This document shows positions 1-6,850 of a DNA stretch of 11,491 nt, in pieces. Both the position numbers and the translations under genes were made by a program. Origin of the DNA: Bacteroidales bacterium (lineage in GTDB: Bacteria; Bacteroidota; Bacteroidia; Bacteroidales; VadinHA17); the NCBI GenBank assembly GCA_027451265.1, contig DAIDJT010000055.1:1-11491 (forward strand). Direction: 5' to 3'. Below the pieces are notes generated by a model, which did not search any database, had not been told where the DNA came from, and was given only the letters and a program-made list of their open reading frames with translations. How positions within the stretch are numbered: the first letter of the stretch is position 1; each line of letters begins with the position of its first letter.

Positions 1-66
1 CTTTTGATTGCAGAACTGGATCACTAACATTGCCACTGCAACAACAACAAAAAATGACTTTTTCAT
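1..66 (-). CDS. N-terminus of a putative lipoprotein (partial)
   Basis: Read leftward from the ATG at 66-64, 22 in-frame codons reach the window edge with no stop. They encode a signal-peptide-like start: Met-Lys-Lys, then a hydrophobic stretch at residues 5-16 (SFFVVVAVAMLVI), then Gln-Phe-Cys with Cys at residue 19 followed by Asn-Gln-Lys. This is the layout of a bacterial lipoprotein signal with a loose lipobox, as is common in Bacteroidota; cleavage would leave the Cys for lipid attachment and anchor the protein in the envelope. The function cannot be told from the visible part. It is divergent from rubrerythrin, with 105 bases between the starts. No Shine-Dalgarno sequence is present, which is normal for this phylum. 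A non-lipidated signal peptide is the main alternative. Confidence 0.6.
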   Translation of the reverse strand, partial: MKKSFFVVVAVAMLVIQFCNQK

Positions 67-171
67 AGCTCAAGTAAAGTTTAACAGATTGAAAAAAGAA
101 GCCTAAATGTAGCCAGAATTTCATTAATTTTATGGCCGGACACACTTAAACAATCATAAAACAAAAGAAAG

Positions 172-747
172 ATGGAAGGAATAAAAGGAACCCGTACGGA
201 GAAGAATCTCCTTAAGGCATTTGCAGGTGAATCACAGGCCAAGAACCGTTATGAATTTGCAGCAAAGGTAGCGAAGGAAGAGGGCTATGAGCAGATTGCA
301 GCCATCTTCCTTGAGACTGCGATGCAGGAACAGCAGCATGCCAAGCGTTTCTTCGGTTACCTGGAGGGTGGCATGGTTGAGATAACCGCTGCCTATCCCG
401 CAGGAAAAACCCTTACAACCGGTGCCAACCTCGAGGCTGCTGCCGCAGGCGAGCATGAGGAGTGGTCTGATCTTTATCCCTCATTTGCGAAAGTAGCCGA
501 GGAGGAAGGTTTCAAGGAGATAGCCACAGCCTTCAAGGCCATCTCTGCAGCTGAGAAGGTTCATGAGGAGCGTTACAGGAAGCTGCTGGAAAACGTGATG
601 GGCAACAAGGTGTTCGAGCGTGAGGAGAAGGTGTTCTGGTATTGCCGCAAATGCGGTTATGTTCATTTCGGCACCAAGCCGCTGAAGAACTGCCCTGCAT
701 GCCTCCATCCGTTCAGCTACACCGAGGTATACGCCCAGAACTATTGA
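172..747 (+). CDS. rbr: Rubrerythrin
   Basis: A 191-residue rubrerythrin, a cytoplasmic non-haem iron peroxidase that reduces hydrogen peroxide in anaerobes using electrons from rubredoxin or NAD(P)H-linked donors. The N-terminal ferritin-like four-helix domain (about residues 8-142) carries the expected diiron ligands: Glu20 in AGESQAKNRY, Glu53 with His56 in MQEQQHA, Glu94 and Glu97 in GEHEEW, and Glu128 with His131 in AAEKVHEERY. The C-terminal rubredoxin-like domain has two CxxC pairs (Cys158/161 and Cys174/177) that bind the second iron site. Length and domain order match the classical family. The ATG at 172 follows an A-rich, SD-free leader. The nitroreductase gene starts 16 bases after the stop, so the two are probably co-transcribed as a redox or oxidative-stress unit. 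Nothing appears damaged. Confidence 0.96.
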   Translation: MEGIKGTRTEKNLLKAFAGESQAKNRYEFAAKVAKEEGYEQIAAIFLETAMQEQQHAKRFFGYLEGGMVEITAAYPAGKTLTTGANLEAAAAGEHEEWSDLYPSFAKVAEEEGFKEIATAFKAISAAEKVHEERYRKLLENVMGNKVFEREEKVFWYCRKCGYVHFGTKPLKNCPACLHPFSYTEVYAQNY

Positions 748-763
748 TCATCTGCCTGCTCTG

Positions 764-1315
764 ATGACTGACGGACAGGAGATGCTCAGCCTGATGAAAG
801 GCAGGCAGAGTGAGAGGAAATATCTCGACAGGCAAGTTGAGAGGGAAAAGATAGAAAGGATCACCGAGGCGGGAAGACTTTCACCCTCAGCCTGCAATGG
901 CCAGCCATGGCATTTCGTCGTGGTTGATGAGCCGGCTCTCCGTGACGAGGTTGCAGCTGCCACTGAGCCGGTTGTGTTGCGCATGAACTCATTTGTCAGG
1001 GAGGCACCGGTCCTGATTGTGGTTGTCCGTGAAAAATCAAATCTCACCTCCCGTGCAGGAGATTTGATCAAGCAAAAGGATTACTCCGTGATTGATATCG
1101 GGATTGCAACGGCTTCTATGGTTTACCAGGCTACTGCAGAAGGGCTGGGGACATGCATTATCGGCTGGATTGATGAAAAGCGGATCAGAAAGGTCCTGGG
1201 CATTCCGGCTTCCAAAAAGGTCGAGCTTGTAATTTCTGTGGGTTATACAGACAACCGTCATAGGGACAAATCGCGCAAACCACCTGGTGAAGTGATCACG
1301 TACAACAGGTACTGA
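764..1315 (+). CDS. Nitroreductase-family FMN-dependent oxidoreductase
   Basis: A 183-residue protein of the nitroreductase superfamily, FMN-binding enzymes that reduce substrates with NAD(P)H; the physiological substrate is not evident. The N-terminal basic motif (GRQSERKYLD, residues 13-22) matches the family's phosphate-binding R-x-S-x-R region. It is followed by SPSACNGQPWHFVVV (residues 40-54), the NxQPW flavin-binding signature. The C-terminal half has GIATASMVYQATAEGLGTC and VISVGYTDN, the usual dimer and FMN contacts. Residues around 93-105 are the variable region. The length is at the short end of the family. Start choice is uncertain: Met7 (ATG at 782) and Met11 (ATG at 794) are in frame and would begin nearer the usual family start, but the first ATG at 764 gives the shortest gap to rubrerythrin. 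The gene is probably the distal member of the rubrerythrin unit. Confidence 0.9.
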   Translation: MTDGQEMLSLMKGRQSERKYLDRQVEREKIERITEAGRLSPSACNGQPWHFVVVDEPALRDEVAAATEPVVLRMNSFVREAPVLIVVVREKSNLTSRAGDLIKQKDYSVIDIGIATASMVYQATAEGLGTCIIGWIDEKRIRKVLGIPASKKVELVISVGYTDNRHRDKSRKPPGEVITYNRY

Positions 1316-1320
1316 TAATG

Positions 1321-1349
1321 GCAGCGGCGCATCCAGGATGCGCCGCTGC
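1321..1349. terminator. Strong hairpin between convergent genes
   Basis: Two 14-base arms (GCAGCGGCGCATCC and its exact complement) flank a single base; sterically this is about 12 bp with a 5-base loop. It lies 5 bases after the nitroreductase stop and about 40 bases from the stop of the leftward aminotransferase. Neither side has a long T-run (ATTTATAA on the right), so it may work as a bidirectional terminator or as an mRNA 3'-end stabiliser. Confidence 0.65.
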
Positions 1350-1390
1350 ATTTATAATAACCAGATTCTGTTTCTGTTAACCGGGATTTA

Positions 1391-2584
1391 TCAGGCAAGT
1401 TCAGCCAGCGCCTCCTTTATCCGGCGGACGGCCTCAGAGATGCGGTCGTCAGAGGTGGCGTAGGAAATCCTGATGCAGTTGTCGGCGCCGAATGCTGTTC
1501 CGCTGACCATTGCCACCCTTGCCTCCGCAAGGAGGAAGAAAGTGAGGTCATCAGCATTTTTCATCACCTTGCCTTCAAAGCTCTTGCCAATGAAGTTGCT
1601 TATGTCAGGCATTACGTAGAAGGCGCCCTGCGGAACCCTTACCTTGAGGCCGGGGATCTCGCCCAGCAGCCTGCATATCAGGTCCCTGCGGCGGAGGAAT
1701 GCCTCGCGCATCCTCTCCTTCGAATCACTCTTCGAGGTGACGGCTGCCAGTGCCGCCCTCTGCGAAATGGAAGACACCCCGGAGGTGAACTGGCCCTGCA
1801 GCTTATTGCAGGCCTTCGCGAGCCACAGCGGTGCGCCGATATAACCTATTCTCCATCCGGTCATGGCATAACCTTTCGAAACACCATTGACAGTCACCAC
1901 CCTGTCATAAATGCTGCTGAATGAAGCAAGGCTGACGTGCTTCCCGCAGAAGGTGATATGCTCGTAAATCTCGTCAGAAATGATTATCACCTGCGGAAAC
2001 TTCTCCAGCACCTTCACCAGTGCGGCCATCTCCTCGCGCGTGTAGACCATTCCTGTGGGATTTGAGGGCGAATTGAAGATTAGCAGCCTTGTGCGGGGGC
2101 TGAGAGCTGCTTCGAGCTGTGCAGGAGTCACCTTGAAGTCGCTCTCTATGGATGTCTGAATTATCACAGGCTTGCCCTCGGCGAAGGTGATATGATCAAG
2201 ATAGCTTACCCAGTATGGTGCCAGCAGAATTACCTCATCGCCCGGATCAACAACCGACAGCACGACATTGATAAGGCTGTGCTTCCCTCCTGCTGACACT
2301 ATGATCTGATCAGGAGTATAGTCAAGCCCGTTCTCCTCTTTGAATTTGCGGGATATTGCCTCCCGGAGGTCATTGTAACCGGGAACGGGCGGATAGAAGG
2401 AGTAGTTGTCGTCTATGGCTTTCTTTGCGGCTTCCTTGATATCATCAGGGGTGTTGAAATCAGGCTCGCCGAGGCTGAGGCTTATGACGTCAATGCCCTG
2501 TTCCTTCAGCTCGCGGCTCTTCTGTGCCATCGCAAGTGTCTGTGATACCGAGAGTGCCTGCACCCTCCGGCTGATATGCTCCAT
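1391..2584 (-). CDS. PLP-dependent class I aminotransferase (aspartate aminotransferase type)
   Basis: A 397-residue fold-type I aminotransferase, most like the I-gamma aspartate aminotransferases (about 390-400 residues). These transfer amino groups between aspartate or glutamate and 2-oxo acids with pyridoxal phosphate in the cytoplasm. Visible signatures are the N-terminal SLSLGEPDFNTPD (residues 35-47), the NSPSNPTG loop with Asn175, ISDEIYEH with Asp204 that contacts the PLP ring nitrogen, SKGYAMTGWRIGY with the Schiff-base Lys237, and CIRISYA with the carboxylate-binding Arg372. The start at 2584 gives the typical opening MEHISRRVQALSVS. An exact TAnnTTTG box lies on the minus strand at 2629-2622, about 38 bases upstream. 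The gene appears to be monocistronic and convergent with the nitroreductase. Substrate range cannot be fixed from sequence; related enzymes can also use aromatic amino acids or prephenate. Confidence 0.93.
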   Translation of the reverse strand: MEHISRRVQALSVSQTLAMAQKSRELKEQGIDVISLSLGEPDFNTPDDIKEAAKKAIDDNYSFYPPVPGYNDLREAISRKFKEENGLDYTPDQIIVSAGGKHSLINVVLSVVDPGDEVILLAPYWVSYLDHITFAEGKPVIIQTSIESDFKVTPAQLEAALSPRTRLLIFNSPSNPTGMVYTREEMAALVKVLEKFPQVIIISDEIYEHITFCGKHVSLASFSSIYDRVVTVNGVSKGYAMTGWRIGYIGAPLWLAKACNKLQGQFTSGVSSISQRAALAAVTSKSDSKERMREAFLRRRDLICRLLGEIPGLKVRVPQGAFYVMPDISNFIGKSFEGKVMKNADDLTFFLLAEARVAMVSGTAFGADNCIRISYATSDDRISEAVRRIKEALAELA

Positions 2585-2621
2585 ATTGTCAGTTTTTTAT
2601 TGGGTTCGTTACCGGAAAGGC

Positions 2622-2629
2622 CAAATGTA
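2622..2629 (-). promoter_or_regulatory. Bacteroidota -7 box (TACATTTG) of the class I aminotransferase
   Basis: TACATTTG on the minus strand matches TAnnTTTG exactly and would give a leader of about 30 bases to the ATG at 2584. No clear -33 TTG is seen at the normal 19-21 base spacing, only a T-rich tract. Confidence 0.5.
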
Positions 2630-2763
2630 ATTGTTAAAAGTGAAAAAGAAAAGGGATTATGGCAGGGTGGTACGGCGTGGCGGAAATCATTGCATCCGGG
2701 CTGGCAAGACTGTATAATCCTTCCAAATCAGGGCTCAATCTGTCAACAAGGCCTGAAAATTGA

Positions 2764-2771
2764 TTAATTTG
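2764..2771 (+). promoter_or_regulatory. Weak -7 box (TTAATTTG) before the membrane protein gene
   Basis: TTAATTTG matches TAnnTTTG at 7 of 8 positions and lies 32 bases before the ATG at 2804. No -33 TTG is visible. Nothing else in the 219-base gap 2585-2803 looks like a gene. Confidence 0.3.
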
Positions 2772-2803
2772 CATCGTACAAAGACAATTAAACAACTGCG
2801 ATC

Positions 2804-3328
2804 ATGGAAACCTTCCTCGAGATACTCAAAATTACAATTCCTGCGCTGCTTGTGATGTTCACCGCATGGCTGGTGATAAGGAACATGTTGCGTGACGACC
2901 AGGAGCGCCGGAGGCAGGATCTCCTGCTTCAGACTGTGAAGACCCTCACCCCGGTCAGGCTTCAGGCCTATGAGAGGGTGGTGCTGTTCCTTGAGCGCAT
3001 CTCGCCGGAGTCACTGATAATCCGCACTGCCAGGCCGGAGATGACGGCCCAGCAGCTTCAGTCAGCGCTTGTCACAGCGGTCAGGAGTGAATATGAGCAC
3101 AACCTCTCGCAACAGATCTATATGAGCAGTGAGGCCTGGGAGATGGTGAAGAATGCACGCGGAACGATTGTAAGGCTGATCAACTCCGTAGCCTCTCAGC
3201 TGCCTCCCACCGCCACAGGCGAAGAGCTTTCAAGGATGCTCCTCGAGGAGGTTGTTGAGATGGATGCCGAGCCCACCAGAACTGCAATAGCATACATCAA
3301 GTCAGAGCTGGCAAGGATAATGGGTTAG
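2804..3328 (+). CDS. Conserved single-TM protein of unknown function (DUF7935-like)
   Basis: A 174-residue protein with one N-terminal membrane helix (about residues 9-27, ITIPALLVMFTAWLVIR) followed by a charged, mostly helical domain expected to face the cytoplasm. The segments TLTPVRLQAYERVVLFLERISPESLI (about 48-73), MTAQQLQSALVTAVRSEYEHNLSQQIY (about 81-107) and SEAWEMVKNARGTIVRLINSVAS (about 109-131) match what I recall of a conserved Bacteroidota family of unknown function, labelled DUF7935; the label is from memory. No catalytic motif is seen. The ATG at 2804 puts the hydrophobic helix immediately at the N-terminus. It is a single gene, divergent from the aminotransferase and convergent with htpG. 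The dense charged helices suggest protein-protein interaction or assembly at the inner membrane, but that is inference. Confidence 0.8.
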   Translation: METFLEILKITIPALLVMFTAWLVIRNMLRDDQERRRQDLLLQTVKTLTPVRLQAYERVVLFLERISPESLIIRTARPEMTAQQLQSALVTAVRSEYEHNLSQQIYMSSEAWEMVKNARGTIVRLINSVASQLPPTATGEELSRMLLEEVVEMDAEPTRTAIAYIKSELARIMG

Positions 3329-3330
3329 TA

Positions 3331-3358
3331 AAAAGACGCCCCCGGCGGGCGTCCTTTT
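3331..3358. terminator. Bidirectional intrinsic terminator
   Basis: The stem GACGCCC / GGGCGTC (3335-3341 and 3347-3353) with loop CCGGC is followed rightward by CTTTTAAA and leftward by CTTTTTAC. It sits 6 bases after the stop of the rightward membrane-protein gene and 34 bases after the stop of leftward htpG, so it can end both transcripts. Confidence 0.8.
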
Positions 3359-3386
3359 AAATTCAGAAAATCTTTGAAATCTGCTC

Positions 3387-5438
3387 CTAAAGGAGGCTGA
3401 TGCTTCTCTTGACAAAAGCGCTGAGGGCTTCTCCCTTTAGCATGTTGTTTGCAAGCATGGCAAGGTCAATCAGCTGCCTGACGGCCTGGTGATCATTGCC
3501 AAATCCCCCCAGGAGGTTTTTCCTCTTCTCCTCGAGCTGCTTCAGCTCGCCCTTCAGTCTTTCAAGGTCATCCTTCTCAACTGAAGGAATCTCCTCGGGC
3601 TTCTTCTTGCCTTGCTCCTTCTCCATAAACTCTATCTCGACCTTCGTTTTCTCAATGCCGGCGCTGTTCTTCTTCAGCTCATCGGCATGCTCCTTGTCGA
3701 GGTCTCCGGCAAGCGAAATTACCAGCGGATGGTTGGTGTTCAGCACCAGGTCAAAGCTGTCAGGCATTTCGCCATAGAAAGAATAACCTCCTCCGAACTG
3801 CGCCATGTCCTTCATCCTGCGCATGAATTCACTCTGCGTGATTACCATCGGCAGGTCATTTTCATCGAGGTTCTCGGCCCTTACATTGAACCTTGCCTTG
3901 TCAGTGTCAGCAACCTGGGTTCGGAAGACAGTTGCGAGATCATCAGCCTGTGCCTGTGCAAGCTTCGAAACGTGGCTCTCGTCCTTCCTTATCAGTTTCT
4001 CAATCACATCACTGTCAACCCTCACAAACCTGGAGGATGGCTCCTTTGACTCAAGTGTATTTATCAGGTGAGTATCAAGCTGTCCGTCAAGCACAAGCAC
4101 ATCATACCCCTTTTCTGCAGCTTTAGCCACATAAGTATGCTGGGCAACAGGGTCAGTTGTGTAGAGGTGCACAAGCGACTTGTCCTTGTCAGTCTGGTTT
4201 TCCTTGATGATCTTGTCATACTCCTCGAGGGTGAAGTACTTGCCTGCAGTATTTTTATACAGAGTAATCTTTGAAATCTTTTCAAAGAATTTCTCCTCGG
4301 TGATCATACCGTACTCGATGAACAATTTCAGGTCATCCCATTTCTTTTCAAAAGTCTCCCTGTCTTTTTTGAAGATGTCAGCGAGGCGGTCAGCAACCTT
4401 CTTTGTAATATGCCCGCTGATCTTCCTGACGTTGGAATCGCTCTGCAGATAGCTCCTGGAGACATTCAGCGGTATATCCGGTGAATCGATCACCCCGTGC
4501 AGCAATGTCAGGAAATCGGGAACAATGCCTTCCACGGAGTCAGTTACGAATACCTGGTTGCAGTAAAGCTGTATCTTGTTTTTCTGTATCTCGAAGTTGT
4601 TCCTGATCTTCGGGAAGTAGAGAATCCCGGTCAGTTTGAAAGGATAATCGACGTTGAGGTGGATGTGGAAGAGAGGCTCTTCACCCATGGGGTATAGCTC
4701 CCGATAGAAGCTTGCATAGTCCTCGTCCTTGAGGTCTGCGGGTTTGCGTGTCCATGCAGGCTGGGTATTATTGATGATCTTCGGCTTGCCGGTGTCGACC
4801 ATTTTTCCGTCCTTCCATTCCTTCTCGTTGCCGAACTGCACCTGCACCGGCAGGAAGCTGCAGTATTTCTTAAGCATGTTCTCAATCCGGCTTTCCTCCA
4901 GGAACTCCTTCGACTCCTTGTCGATGTGCAGGATGACGTCCGTACCGCGTTCTTCCCTCTTTGCTTCTTCAATTGAGTATTCGGGGCTGCCGTCGCAGAT
5001 CCACTTCACTGCCGGCACGTTCTCGTGATATGACCTTGAAATGACTTCGACCTTGTCAGAGACCATGAATGCCGAATAGAATCCGAGGCCAAACTGGCCG
5101 ATGAGCCCGCTGGCCTGGTCCTTGTATTTGTCAAGGAACTCGTTGGCGCTGGAGAATGCAATCTGGTTAAGGTATTTGTCTATTTCTTCCGCGCTCATCC
5201 CTATGCCGTTGTCGGAGACGGTGAGGGTTTTCTTTTTAGGGTCAAGAGTGACCTGTACGCGAAGCTCGCCGAGTTCGCCCTTAAAATCTCCGGCAGAGGA
5301 CAGTGCCTTCAGCTTCTGGATGGCGTCGGTGGCGTTTGATACCAGCTCTCTCAGGAATATCTCATGATCTGAGTAGAGGAATTTTTTGATGATTGGAAAG
5401 ATGTTTTCTGTGGTTACTCCGATTTTACCTTTTTCCAT
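3387..5438 (-). CDS. htpG: Hsp90 chaperone HtpG
   Basis: Bacterial Hsp90, a cytoplasmic ATP-dependent dimeric chaperone that refolds or matures client proteins together with the DnaK system. The ATG at 5438 gives 683 residues, typical of Bacteroidota and longer than the 624 of E. coli. The N-terminal ATPase (GHKL) domain has ELVSNATDAI with catalytic Glu31 and Mg-binding Asn35, DNGIGM at 76-81 with ADP-contacting Asp76, and GQFGLGFYSAFMV from 114. The middle domain contains NVSRSYLQ, whose Arg contacts the ATP gamma-phosphate. The C-terminal region (about 500-683) includes a charged coiled-coil-like insertion (EKEQGKKKPEEIPSVEKDD...) and the dimerisation segment. The frame stays open upstream to 5477, but the extra 13 codons do not fit the family, and Met-Glu-Lys-Gly-Lys-Ile is the normal start. 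It is convergent with the membrane-protein gene. Confidence 0.97.
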   Translation of the reverse strand: MEKGKIGVTTENIFPIIKKFLYSDHEIFLRELVSNATDAIQKLKALSSAGDFKGELGELRVQVTLDPKKKTLTVSDNGIGMSAEEIDKYLNQIAFSSANEFLDKYKDQASGLIGQFGLGFYSAFMVSDKVEVISRSYHENVPAVKWICDGSPEYSIEEAKREERGTDVILHIDKESKEFLEESRIENMLKKYCSFLPVQVQFGNEKEWKDGKMVDTGKPKIINNTQPAWTRKPADLKDEDYASFYRELYPMGEEPLFHIHLNVDYPFKLTGILYFPKIRNNFEIQKNKIQLYCNQVFVTDSVEGIVPDFLTLLHGVIDSPDIPLNVSRSYLQSDSNVRKISGHITKKVADRLADIFKKDRETFEKKWDDLKLFIEYGMITEEKFFEKISKITLYKNTAGKYFTLEEYDKIIKENQTDKDKSLVHLYTTDPVAQHTYVAKAAEKGYDVLVLDGQLDTHLINTLESKEPSSRFVRVDSDVIEKLIRKDESHVSKLAQAQADDLATVFRTQVADTDKARFNVRAENLDENDLPMVITQSEFMRRMKDMAQFGGGYSFYGEMPDSFDLVLNTNHPLVISLAGDLDKEHADELKKNSAGIEKTKVEIEFMEKEQGKKKPEEIPSVEKDDLERLKGELKQLEEKRKNLLGGFGNDHQAVRQLIDLAMLANNMLKGEALSAFVKRSISLL

Positions 5439-5499
5439 ATGATATAGTTTTCTGTTTATCCTGCCCCAAATGATCAAAGGGCGTGCCGCGGAAGGAATG

Positions 5500-5514
5500 C
5501 TGACAGAGTGTCAG
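5500..5514. promoter_or_regulatory. CTGACA-gag-TGTCAG palindrome upstream of htpG
   Basis: A perfect 6+6 inverted repeat with a 3-base spacer, 62 bases upstream of the htpG ATG. It is placed where an operator could act but is not the CIRCE heat-shock element (TTAGCACTC-N9-GAGTGCTAA). A similar TGACA-g-TGTCA lies at 8167-8177. A role is unproven. Confidence 0.25.
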
Positions 5515-5531
5515 TCAAGCTATGGCAGATC

Positions 5532-5641
5532 TGGGATTTGCGATTTGCGAATTGCGAGTTGCGAGCTGCGAATCGGGATTTGCGAGTTCTTTCACGGACC
5601 ACAGGACTGCAAGACTTCAGGACTGCAAGACCTTCTGACTT
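5532..5641. repeat. Intergenic short-repeat block (TTGCGA and CAGGACTGCAAGAC units)
   Basis: Two kinds of degenerate direct repeats lie side by side between htpG and the class III aminotransferase. From about 5534 to 5587 a 7-8 base word of the form GATTTGCG / AATTGCGA / GTTGCGAG is iterated. From 5602 to 5631 the 14-base word CAGGACTGCAAGAC occurs twice at a 16-base period (5602-5615 and 5618-5631), followed by CTTTCAGAC / CTTCAGAC units. The 17-base word GATTTGCGAATTGCGAG (5542-5558) occurs exactly, inverted, at 10456-10472. The block reaches the stop codon of the aminotransferase. No gene, promoter box or terminator is seen in it. Confidence 0.85.
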
Positions 5642-6850
5642 TCAGACCTTCAGACTTCCCTTATTGCCTGCTTCCTTAACCAGCCTTCCCAGCCTCTGGC
5701 AGGCCAGGCGGATTTCATCTTCTGAGATAGTGAGTGGCGGCGCAATACGGAAGGCTGTCGGGCAGAAGAGGAAATAATCGAGCAGCAGCCCGTACTCCGG
5801 GGCATTGGCAATCATAAAGGGTATGATCCCAGGCTTCTCAGGCACAACAGCAAGCAGGAGGCCTTCGCCTCTTATCTCCCTGAAGGGCAAGTCTGCCAGT
5901 TCTTTCCTGAAAAGCTGCTCCTTTTTAAGGGCAACAGCCGCCAGATTCTCTCTGACAATCACATCAAGCGAGGCCAGTCCGGTTGCGCAGCAGAGCGGGT
6001 GTCCGCCGAAGGTGGTTATGTGTCCCAATGCAGGGTTGCAGGTAAGTGATGACATTATTTTGCGTGAAGCGATAAAGGCTCCAAGCGGCAGGCCTCCGCC
6101 AAGGGCTTTGGCCAGCACGAGGATATCAGGCATCACGTTGTACCTGTAAAGTGAAAAGAGGCTGCCGGTGCGCCCGAAACCGGTCTGCACCTCGTCGAAT
6201 ATCAGCATGGCGCCGTTACGTGTGCAGGCACTGCGAAGATCGTCCAGGAAGGTGTCTGATGGTTGTATCACACCTGCCTCGGCCTGTACGGGCTCGACGA
6301 GCACTGCGGCAGTACAGGTGCCTATCAGCTGCACCGTTTCCGGGCTGTTGAATTCCGCCATTGTCGTTGCCGGCATCAGGGGTCTGAAGGCATTGCGGTA
6401 CTCTTCCGAACCCTGGACGCTGAGAGCGCCGGTGGTTGATCCGTGGTAGGCATTGCGGAAATAGATGATCTCATTGCGGCCCGTATATCTTCTTGCCAGC
6501 TTGATGGCACCTTCGATGGCTTCGCTGCCCGAGTTGACAAAGTAGACCGACTCCAGTGAAGGAGGCAGCAATGAAGTGAGGCGTGCGGCATACTCCACCT
6601 GCGGGCTCTGTATCACCTCGCCATAAACCATCAGGTGCATGTACTTTCCGGCCTGCTCATTCAGGGCTGACATCACTGCCGGGTGGCGGTGGCCGGTGTT
6701 GCTTACCGATACGCCGGAGATGAGGTCAAGGATATCCCGGCCGCTTGTGTCATACAGGAATGAACCTTCCGCCCTCTCAATCTCAAGCATGAGGGGAGAA
6801 GGTGATGTTTGTCCGAGATGATCGAGGAATAGTTGCCTCTGGGAAGGCAT
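5642..6850 (-). CDS. Class III PLP-dependent aminotransferase (acetylornithine/ornithine aminotransferase type)
   Basis: A 402-residue fold-type I, class III (omega) aminotransferase that moves a terminal amino group from a donor such as ornithine, acetylornithine or 4-aminobutyrate to 2-oxoglutarate; the exact substrate is not determinable here. Signatures are FVNSGSEAIEGAIKLAR (phosphate-binding Ser107-Gly108-Ser109 region), the aromatic-rich AYHGSTTGALSV, IFDEVQTGFGRTG with Asp219 and Gln222, LAKALGGGLPLGAF with the Schiff-base Lys248, and TFGGHPLCCATGLASL. The ATG (6850-6848) shares one base with the TGA of the response regulator upstream (TGATG), indicating translational coupling in one operon. 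No arginine biosynthesis genes are nearby. The last residues (about GSLKV) are read through the downstream repeat block, so the C-terminus may have been altered by repeat invasion; the catalytic core is intact. Confidence 0.9.
   Translation of the reverse strand: MPSQRQLFLDHLGQTSPSPLMLEIERAEGSFLYDTSGRDILDLISGVSVSNTGHRHPAVMSALNEQAGKYMHLMVYGEVIQSPQVEYAARLTSLLPPSLESVYFVNSGSEAIEGAIKLARRYTGRNEIIYFRNAYHGSTTGALSVQGSEEYRNAFRPLMPATTMAEFNSPETVQLIGTCTAAVLVEPVQAEAGVIQPSDTFLDDLRSACTRNGAMLIFDEVQTGFGRTGSLFSLYRYNVMPDILVLAKALGGGLPLGAFIASRKIMSSLTCNPALGHITTFGGHPLCCATGLASLDVIVRENLAAVALKKEQLFRKELADLPFREIRGEGLLLAVVPEKPGIIPFMIANAPEYGLLLDYFLFCPTAFRIAPPLTISEDEIRLACQRLGRLVKEAGNKGSLKV

Noticed and set aside
1336..1351. 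A 14-base match (GCGCCGCTGCATTT) between the hairpin at 1321-1349 and the P4 region of element A (about 8514-8527)
   Set aside because: A match of this length in GC-rich hairpins is plausible by chance in 11 kb, and the surrounding structure is not shared.
2711..2720. An E. coli-like TATAAT at about 2713
   Set aside because: The other promoters in the window follow the Bacteroidota TAnnTTTG pattern, and no suitably spaced TTGACA is present.
2576..2767. A 63-codon rightward frame overlapping the aminotransferase start
   Set aside because: No family resemblance, overlaps the divergent gene and its promoter, and the composition is irregular. It is probably chance.
3496..5028. Many frames of 66-145 codons antisense to htpG
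   Set aside because: They are shadow frames of a highly conserved gene, with no recognisable domains and no promoter or leader of their own.
5439..5477. A 13-codon N-terminal extension of HtpG from the ATG at 5477
   Set aside because: The extension (MIIWGRINRKLYH) does not resemble Hsp90 N-termini. The ATG at 5438 gives the normal MEKGKIGVTTENIF start.
5532..5641. A CRISPR array
   Set aside because: The repeats are short (7-16 bases), degenerate and lack regular unique spacers; no cas genes are in the window.
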